Below are positions 26,101-34,529 of a DNA stretch of 34,529 nt, piece after piece (the first letter of the stretch is position 1; every line of letters starts with the position of its first letter). The notes beneath the pieces are model-generated. The model saw only the letters and a program-made list of their open reading frames with translations. It had not been told where the DNA came from and did no database searches. The position numbers were made by a program, and so were the translations under genes. Source of the DNA: Didymodactylos carnosus (taxonomy: Eukaryota; Rotifera; Eurotatoria; Philodinida; Philodinidae); NCBI GenBank assembly GCA_905250885.1, contig CAJNOQ010001210.1:1-34529 (forward strand). Reading direction: 5' to 3'.

Positions 26101-29100
26101 TCAGAGTGTAAAAATGTAGAGATAAGCGTTAGAATCATAAAACTCGTTTCCATCATTCTCCTCTCGACTAATACAAAGGATATGTTTATTAATACAAAGT
26201 TGTTGACAATATACCAGAGCCAATTGACGATTGTTGAATGTTTTACTATTCAATAACCAATCAATAAATGTCCTTCCGTTAAACAATCGATCATGTTTAT
26301 TGATATTGGTTGAGATTAAACTAAATAGAAACAAAACAGATGTAATATAAATGACTATCGAAAAAGTAGAAGTTAGTAGTTAACAAAAGTTTTAAATAAT
26401 TACTACACATCACTATATCTAACAGACAACATAGGGATTTCTTTTTGTTTACTCTGAAAGTTCTAAATGTCTATTTTCAGCTCAAACTCTCCTTTCTTAT
26501 GTTAAGAGGTTATTAACGTTTCAGGATATCAACATACAGAAGCAAACACACAAAATACAAAAAATATAATACAAAAAGAAGATTAAGCTTAAGATATTTG
26601 GGATAAGTGTAGTATACGGAAGCTGAACTATACAAGACAAGGAAAGATGCACACAAATTGGACCAACTTACATGGTTGCATTCGAAAACTAAATATCAGA
26701 ACAAAGTTATATCTGTATTAGATTTCTACTTCTATATTTACCTGTCTGGTTCATTTATAGAATCAAGAAAATTTGGTTTGATATTTTGCTCAAAATTAGT
26801 TAAAGTATCATCATCCATTGTTTCATGTCGTCTATTTTTTGTTTGTTTATTAGCATTCAAAAATTCTTGTAATCCTCGATATCCAACATAGCTTAACCCG
26901 GTGCCAAGACTAAAAAAAAAGGTTATATCAAAAGCTGCACAAGATGTTGAAAAAATAAAAAATATGACATATTATGCAATAGCTCTACTCTCATTAATCC
27001 AACGGAAATGTATGATTGAACAATGATGTGTTTGTAGTATTTAGTCGTGGGTAATTTCCGGTTCCGACTCTGCCACTTAGTAATTATCGGCCGCTAGAAA
27101 TTCTACCCAAATTTTAGTAATTCCACTTTCACTCAAAATATGAAATTTTGTTTCTGTTCTAAATCATTTTTAACGTAGAAAAATAACATTTTTATGATCT
27201 CACAAAATTAGAAAAAGTTTATTATTTTATGTCCCTTGAGTAAGCAGTATGGAAAGTCATTGTACCAAAAGAAGTTAGAAGACTACAACGCGTATGTATC
27301 TTTTAATACAAAACATAAGAGCTTTTGTAGACTTTATATTTGATGCGACAAAAAGATGATGTCGCAATACTGCGCATATATATTCGCTAAAAAGACTGAT
27401 ACTTATAACACACCTTTTTTTCATCCATTTTTTAATATTTCTTTGCAATTTTAACCAGAGACCGACACCGATGCACATTACCGCGCTACTTCAGAAATGC
27501 TTTAACTCAAATGAATAATGTAGACCATTAACACATGAATAAACTTTTTCTAATTTTGTGAAATCATAATGCTATTTTTCTGCATCAAAAATGATTTAGA
27601 ACAGAAACAAAATTTCATATTTTAGATAAAGGTGGGATTACTAAAATTTGGGCAGAATTTCTAGTGGCGGAAAGTTAGCCACGACCATAGTGTTTAGAGA
27701 ATCAAATATGAAATTTTGATATCACTAAATATTCATGCAAAGACATCTATGTACCTTCTCGCAATAGGCAACAAGACATCGACATCAAGTGCAAAGACAA
27801 GAAACGTAATAAATCCCTAAAATGAGACAAAAAATAATATAAAAATTATCGAAAAAATGAATTGATTTATATTAAACATACTTGACCATAGAGTAATACA
27901 GCATCAACAAACTGCAATTCATAATAAATTCCAGTGTGACTATGATCGAAGAATGACCATATTAATATCGATAAACACTAAATATAAACAGTAAACGATT
28001 AATAATAATAATTTCTTTCATTTTTCAGATAATTTCATCTGCTACGAAATAGAGGCATCAGCTTGCAAACGCTTTGTTTATCCATTTAAAGAATTGATTA
28101 CATAAAAACATAGAAAACATATGCCCACCTAGATGACGACTAGATACTTACTATGACTCCATTTAGTGTCAACAAAGATATCAATATACCATGTCTGAAT
28201 AAAAGAAAGAATATGAAATTGCTATTCTTTCTTCATCAAGATGATTTTACCGAAGAATTTGTGGATCCACTTCATCTGGAAATAAATAAAAGAAGAATGT
28301 GAAGAATACATGTGAATAAAACAAAAAATAAAGATATCTGTCTGATTATAAATAACAAAAAAATTTTCACTTTATCTTACTATATAAAAAAACAACAACT
28401 ACAATAACTTCTTACCTGCTGAATTTACTATTATCGACGAAGAGAATGTTGCTGCTTTGTTTAATTCATCATTTTGTCTTGATGAGTTATCGTCAGTATC
28501 AATTAATGGTCTTGATTCATTGGTTAATGTTGTATCACTGTGACTTGATCTTCGATGATTTTCATCATGTTTCAAGCGATATGTTCTTCTTGCCAGACGA
28601 ACGAGACAGTATATACTCAATAATATTGATATGAGAAGAACAATAATTGATAATATGACTTGAATTTTTCCAAATTTTTCAATTACCAGTGATGTTTGCT
28701 TCTGTACTGATTTTACACTAACAAGAATAATTGAAATAATTGGTAAACTCCATCCAAATAAATGATATAACCAAAATAATTGTCGTGTTTTTTGAACACC
28801 GTAACATACTCTAGTCATGAGAATGAATGCAATGGATGCTGACCATGTTCTTGTTGCTAATGCAAGAAAGACACTTCCAATTCCATGTAGAATATTTTGC
28901 CATGCAATCGTATGTATTTTCATATATTGAGATGGTATATTCCATAAAGCTAACATTAATTGTAATATTAAAAGGATTAATGTATAACGATGAATTAAAG
29001 AATTTTTTTTCCATCGTCGTCTCAAAATAAATCCAATAAAAACAATAATTGTACATAGAAGACTAATAATTGAAACGTCAAAACTCGCTTGACACAATGT

Positions 29101-30379
29101 ATTTTCATAGGATGCTGATGTTTTATTATCAATTGTTTTTAATGCAATCATTTTTGCCGATATTAACTAATATTGATAAAAGAAATAATATAAATAACAA
29201 AGTAAACATTAAAGATTATACGTACCATAATAGGAGCAGCCAAAAGAGTTGAGACAACTAAACATGTTGATGCAACAGATTGAAGAAAAATATTTTGTTC
29301 AGGAACATAAAAGATCACTGTGGGTGCAACGGGAAATGTTCCATATAAAAAACCATAATTTGAATATTCTAATGTTGAATTTGTATCATCTTTTGGTTTT
29401 AACATAAAGACAATTTGACGAATTAATAATGGTAAAATAAGAGATTTAATCATGCTTAATATCATTACAGTAAAAATAACATACGAATGAAGTTTACGAA
29501 TTTTTCCAACTAATTGTAGGCCAAGATAGAATAGAGCAGTGGCACCAAATGAATCAGCTAGAGGTGTAATAATACGTAAAAGCATATATGGTAGTGTCTG
29601 TTTGAATATTGGATTAAATATACAACCCAAAATTGTCGCAACTACCATTGGATTCTTGAGAAGATTACAAATTATTTTTGATATCAATCTTAGACGACTA
29701 GACGAATCTAAGAAATTTATATGTAAAATTATTATTATTGACGTTTTTCTGAAGATAAAAAAAAAACAAAAAAAACATTCACCTGTAACATGTCCGTAGC
29801 CTAAACGTTTATCGTTAAGTCTAGATTGAGTCTCTATAAGTAAGAATCCTAGAGGATTTAATATAACTAGCGAAATGGGCGCTATCAAATAAATATAACG
29901 TAAATAATCTGGATGTGAATGTTGATAAACCGCTTCGACAATGGGATATCCTAACGCAAAATCATTCGATTGAGATGTGATTATTGAATATAAACCAATA
30001 TTAGCATAATTTATTGGACGTTGAATAAAAGATGTTATTAGAGCTAGAATTAAAAATTTTTTATTTGTACGCATTTTTTTTTTACGCGTTTAATCAACAT
30101 ATTACCTGTTAGAAAAAATATGATAGATTTCCCGATGAATATAGATGCTAAAAATGGCCATGAAACCGAACCAAAATGAATTGTAACTAAATTTTTAAAT
30201 ATTAATGCCGGTAAAGCAAAATTACTAATATAACGTGATAAACCAGTTGAATGAGATTGTGTTAATATACTCAATTGACCGGCAATATAACCAAAAGTGA
30301 TAATAACAAAGCATTGAACTAAAGCCGGATATAATTCTTTGTTAATCGCTGGAATATTATCATCTGTTGAATTATTCAT
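26101..30379 (-). CDS. GPR155: GPR155/LYCHOS-like lysosomal cholesterol sensor (10 exons)
   Basis: Exons, minus strand: 30379-30106, 30043-29783, 29707-29226, 29166-28416, 28275-28251, 28194-28152, 27977-27882, 27816-27755, 26909-26742, 26320-26101. The product is 793 aa (human 870). Residues 1 to about 339 form a PIN-transporter-like domain, with NFALPALIFKNL, TSQSNDFALGYPIVEA and FLYGTFPVAPT matching the family. Exon 4 holds the GPCR-like membrane segments (ASFDVSIISLL onward) and a polar loop. Exons 5-8 give the last two membrane helices (YYELQFVDAVLLYGQGFITF). Exon 10 is a DEP domain at about 731-789 (DRLFNGRTFIDWLL, then YDSNAYLYIF). In mammals this protein senses lysosomal cholesterol and activates mTORC1 by restraining GATOR1. 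Exon 5 is a 25-nt microexon. Intron 2 (75 nt) is stop-free and divisible by three. Intron 8 (845 nt) contains an inverted-repeat element. The splice into exon 10, across 421 nt, is the least certain. Confidence 0.92.
27043..27687. mobile_element. Inverted-repeat element inside GPR155 intron 8
   Basis: About 27043-27221 is the inverse of about 27538-27687, apart from an insertion of roughly 28 nt in the left arm near 27060-27090. The shared core includes AAATATGAAATTTTGTTTCTG in both arms and the ends AGTCGTGG / CCACGACC. The flanks TAGTATTT (27035-27042) and TAGTGTTT (27688-27695) agree at 7 of 8. The 316-nt middle shows no coding frame of note. This is a non-autonomous element of hAT-like type, and it explains why this intron is about ten times longer than most. 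Confidence 0.75.
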
Positions 30380-31098
30380 CTAAAACTAAACGAAAAGATG
30401 TATACAATTAGAATAAATTAAGTGAACAAACTTAAAGGAGAAAAGTCAAACCAATGCTGAGCAAAAATGAAGTACCATAAGCTAGAAACAAGTATTAGCT
30501 AAACTATGAAGGTAGACATCTTCAGATCAACGACATGTTGCTGCTATTGTTCTTATATGTAACTTCACTTTTGAATATTATATAAAATACAAATCTGAAC
30601 TCTTTAATAAAATTATAAAGAGTTATAACGTCAATAAAACCTATGATTCAGCACGAAATTATACCCTTTTTTAGAACTCGTATCTTGAATAAAACTCGAT
30701 ATGAAACAGATGTTTTGGTATAAAGTGCAACGTTTACAAAGAAAAAAGCTTAAAAGATTATATCTCAAGCCATACTATCTACATTTACACGAAAAATTGA
30801 CGCTAAAAATAAATGATAAAGTTGGTTCATGTAGCTTTTCCAATAAATTCAATAAAACAAATTTTATCTGATTCAAAAAAGAAAACTATACTAATCGGTG
30901 TAAAAAGAACGATATGGTACAAAAACAAGTAGAAAAAAAATTCATTCAAAAAGTTAATGAACAAAAAAGTTCTTATTTACAAATCAAGGTATCAAAAATC
31001 AAATAGTGAAATAAAGAAAAACATATAGATGAGATCCATAGTGAGATAAAGTCGATTCATTGCACATAAAAAAAGAGAAGAAGAATGAAAAATATAAT
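30380..31098. other. Spacer between Wntless 3' end and GPR155 start
   Basis: 719 nt, AT-rich. On the minus strand it must contain the Wntless 3' UTR and the GPR155 promoter and 5' UTR. No separate gene was seen. Confidence 0.45.
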
Positions 31099-33881
31099 TC
31101 ATTCTATAGCCGTTTTACGAATGATCTGATAAGACGTATATGGATTAGTTGCGTCACATAATTCAGTAACATTGCCAGTTGGATCTAAACACAGAGTAAA
31201 CAAACATCAAGAGCATCTTTTCACAAGAAAAAAAATTATTCAGTAGTCTTTTTCGATTGATTCAATCGCCTACTCAAGATGTAATAAATTTGAAATAAAA
31301 TAAAAAAATGTTATTTCAAAATGAAAGATCATATGTCACGTACTCAGTTCGACCAAATCTTCTACCATATTTGTGGACGATGGAGAAAATAATAGAAGTA
31401 CAGCGAACACATACAAGTTCCACATTCCATAGACACCTATAAATCATAAAGTATCACGCTATTCATTCTAACATTAATAATATATTTAAAACGTACCTGT
31501 AATGAATGCGCCAGAGTAATGAATCTTTGGTGGTTTATTTTCATATTCCCATACCCAATGTGTTTCATAAAATTGACTTAGACAAAACCAGACAACTGTT
31601 AAAATAGCGCAAACAACTGTTGCAATTAATAAGGAACCAAAACGAAATAAAGTTCCCTAATAGAAAAAAATTCATCACGTTGATTTTCAGCTGAGAAAAA
31701 TATGGTAAAGTTATATTTACTTGATAAAGAAGTCGTCTGACTCTACTCATTGCATGCAGTTCTGAATGTTTCGAACGAATATTCCAAAAAACACGAGTAA
31801 ATAATGTTGTTAAACATATTATATAAACAATGCCAGATAAGGCGGCCAAGATCAAAAATGTCATCTACAATAGAAAAGAGAAAGTATTAGGACCGTTATA
31901 TCTATAATATTGTATATATACCGCAGCATTTTTTCCAGCTTTACTTGACCATATTGAATGAAATGGATTTGATAACTGAAAGCCTCTAAACTAAGTAGAA
32001 AGTATGATTAATTAACAATAGTTAGACTATAAATATCTTACCGTTGACATAATTCAAAAAGTAGTAAAACAAATGATGAAAACCAAAGTAAGCCAACATA
32101 TTTTATGTAAGATGCAAGGTAGCTGCAACCGCTTCTATCCTAAATACAAAATATAATTTCTAAGACTAAAAAGAAGCAACTTTCATCATAATATCTTTCT
32201 TCTATTTTTAGTTCGTGTTTATTTGAGATAAAGTAAATCTTTTCGTCTACTTACAATCACATGTTCACCAGCAAAAACTAGCCAAAAGGTTAATAGGACA
32301 CAGAGAAACAGGCCTTGTCTAATTTCGGCAAATATTTGAAACCAATTTAATGGAAATACTAGCGTACACCATTCCAGTGGAGCTAGAATTTTTAATTAGA
32401 AAACATTCAATAAATGTTGCTGAAAATACAACATCAAATATAAGCTTACCATTTAAAAGACATGTAGACAAACCTAATAGGAATAAAAATCTAAAAAAGT
32501 ATACAAATATACAACATTTTCATAGAAGTTCTGAAATATCCTTCTTTCGCTTGAGATTACATTAGGATAAACTTTTACCAAGTCGAATGACTATGTTCTC
32601 ATTTTTCCAACAGATTATGAAAATAAATGCACTACCTGTCTAAGTTTGTGTAAGACCTCTTTAACCGTTTCATTTGATAATAGTGCCAAATGACGGCTGC
32701 CAACACTATTGGAAATGTGCAAGTTTTAAGTGAAAACCAAAGTTTAGTAAATCCAATTGTTTGATAAATTGCCTGAAAATTAAAAAATAAGCTGTTGCTC
32801 AGTCATCCATAATTCATTGAATAATACAGACTCACAACAAACTCCAATGATGTTAATTTTCCAATATTTTGTGAATGATCTTTGTCGTGCACAATTTGCA
32901 GATTTATCAAATAATAGGGATGTTTTAGAGCAGTAAGTTCAAGAAATGCTAAAGATTCGCAAGTGTACACAGGATCACTCTACAATAAAAAGAAAAACGA
33001 TATTACAGAGTTGTTTTTCATTTTATTAAACTTACATGCAGTCCATGATAAATCGGTTTGCAATCCAAACGACGAGTCTCTCTGGACATTGCATGCAGTT
33101 TCCATTTTGATGGTTTATCGTTGTAATCATTTTCATCAGTTCTGTATGCCAAACGGACATCATATGTTAATGAAGCAGTTAAACCTGAAGATAATTCACA
33201 CAAAGTTTTAAATTACTATTAGCCAGAAAACTTCAAGGATAAATGTGACAGTAAATCAAAGCCATTTCTAGTACAATGAGGATACGAATCAAAAAGGCTA
33301 AAGAATCTTGCTTCATGTATAGAAATAGAGAATGATGGAAAGAGATTAGACACACTTTAGAGGTCAACCTATCTGTAAAATCGCTACTTACTAAAATTAA
33401 TACGTGGATCGAATTCAATCGTGGGTACTAAGAATGAATTTAAAGTTTGAAACCAACGTGAGACACGTGGAAGTTGCATGACAAATACAAAATCATTCCA
33501 TGTTCTCGATTCCTAGAAGAAAAAGCAGTAGCAACAATATACGCTATGTTGTGTTGTTTTGTCATTATAATTCTAGACTTACACTACCAAATTCCAGTTT
33601 GGTAGATTCACAATTTTTCTCCATTTTCGGTGAATTATAAATCCATTCAATTTTCTTGTTTTCAAGTGAACGACATACAGAAAAAGGACGATTGTCAGCG
33701 TGACTCGGTTTTGAAGCTAAAGAATTAACATCCGAATTATCTGACAATCAAAATTCGAAAAAACTTACGAACCTATCAGACCTCCGAGTAGAAAATATAC
33801 AACTTGAACAATTAATAATACGGAAACAAATGAAATGAGTTTTGTTCGACTCAGTTGTTCAAGTACTACAATCTGAATCAT
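31099..33881 (-). CDS. WLS: Wntless (Evi/GPR177), Wnt cargo receptor (14 exons)
   Basis: Exons, minus strand: 33881-33773, 33716-33583, 33512-33392, 33184-33036, 32979-32836, 32772-32636, 32490-32450, 32382-32255, 32139-32042, 31985-31922, 31864-31721, 31656-31497, 31436-31344, 31184-31099. The product is 535 aa (human 541). A membrane anchor at about 14-36 (VYFLLGGLI) is followed by a lumenal GOLD-like domain to about 225 (SLTYDVRLAYRTD, CESLAFLEL). A multipass part follows, with GFTKLWFSLKT, IRQGLFLCVLLTFWLVFAGEH, CQRGFQLSNPFHSIW, AMSRVRRLLYQ and GVYGMWNLYVFAVLLLFSP. The end is YQIIRKTAIE, like the human KLTRKEAQE. Wntless carries lipidated Wnt from ER/Golgi to the surface. The start is the ATG placed like the human one. 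All introns are GT-AG, and the first donor is GTTCGT. Exon 7 is only 41 nt. The mammalian YEGL endocytic motif reads YQGT here. Confidence 0.95.
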
Positions 33882-34529
33882 GCCACTTCTTCTAGATTTA
33901 TCTGTAAAAGACTAGAAGACATAATATATCATTTATTAAAATTGGTTTAGACAATTGAATATTGATCTTGAGAAAAAGAATACGCATAATATGATAATAA
34001 GTACTAATAGAAAAATGTAGCTATTCCAGAATATGTGTCATTCTGGTTATGAGAACCATTAAACCCAAGACGAAAACATTTCTTTTATTTCAGAAATTTG
34101 TAGCCATATTGGAATGTACTTTTTACCCTTTAATTCTCACTCAAACAAATTCAAGCAGACAAAAATATTTGTTTTAAGTGAAAATACAGAAACTAAAAAT
34201 AGATATGTAAGCTGATAATAAAAAATCTTATACATAACAGGCAAAGATAAGAATAGAGAAACATAGTTGTAGATAGACCTGCACGTGTGCTTTAAAAGTT
34301 ATTTATATTTTTTGGATAGGACTAGTTACAAAAGGTTTTCAACGATATACTTAGGGCAATTCAAAAGTAGTGTCGTCACTATCTTATTTCCTTATAGTAA
34401 GCTCAAGGAAATTTTCGTTTTTGATGTAGTGATACAGGAAAGAATGCTCTATTTTTCTATGCTATTTGATCATACTTCAACTAATATTATAATAATAAAA
34501 TTTCGATAAGATCTGTTTTGTTTGTATGT
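33882..34529. other. Upstream flank of Wntless
   Basis: On the minus strand this is the Wntless promoter and 5' UTR side. Two possible acceptors (CTTCTAG, TTTACAG) lie within 40 nt before the ATG, so a 5' UTR intron is possible. The open frame at 34285-34509 resembles nothing known to me. Confidence 0.35.

Overview
The window is nuclear DNA of an animal. It is strongly AT-rich, with intron-containing genes whose introns are mostly 55-80 nt, dead transposon remnants, and metazoan genes such as Wntless, CUL2, RNF217 and GPR155/LYCHOS. AT richness, small introns and codon style resemble bdelloid rotifers (Adineta/Rotaria), but that placement is an inference. All gene models were built by eye: frames were joined at splice sites whose phase fits and checked against what I know of each family. 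No alignment or search was run.

Layout. 1-235 holds part of a palindromic (fold-back) element. About 540-2960 holds a decayed LINE-type retrotransposon. 3.0-5.1 kb is non-coding and rich in degenerate repeats. Three plus-strand genes follow: an F-box/leucine-rich-repeat gene (5168-8907, 3 exons, 1165 aa), cullin-2 (10626-14705, 18 exons, 759 aa) and an RNF217-type RBR ubiquitin ligase (19786-22915, 11 exons, 848 aa). The 5-kb gap between CUL2 and RNF217 carries a 134-bp hAT-like MITE and a complete 594-bp fold-back element with a perfect 8-bp target duplication. After a 3.2-kb convergent intergenic region with another MITE come two minus-strand genes: GPR155/LYCHOS (30379 to 26101, 10 exons, 793 aa) and Wntless (33881 to 31099, 14 exons, 535 aa).

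How the genes relate. The three plus-strand genes all point to ubiquitin ligation: a substrate receptor, a cullin scaffold and a membrane-anchored RBR ligase. The F-box protein would be expected to work with CUL1, not CUL2, so they are not an obvious complex. The two minus-strand genes are endomembrane multipass proteins: a lysosomal cholesterol sensor feeding mTORC1 and the Wnt cargo receptor.

The most notable details are a U12-type AT-AC intron in CUL2, a family of inverted-repeat elements with 8-bp target duplications (one inside a GPR155 intron), a possible CaaX-ended alternative product at the F-box gene, a long extra C-terminal tail on RNF217, and an altered endocytic motif in Wntless.
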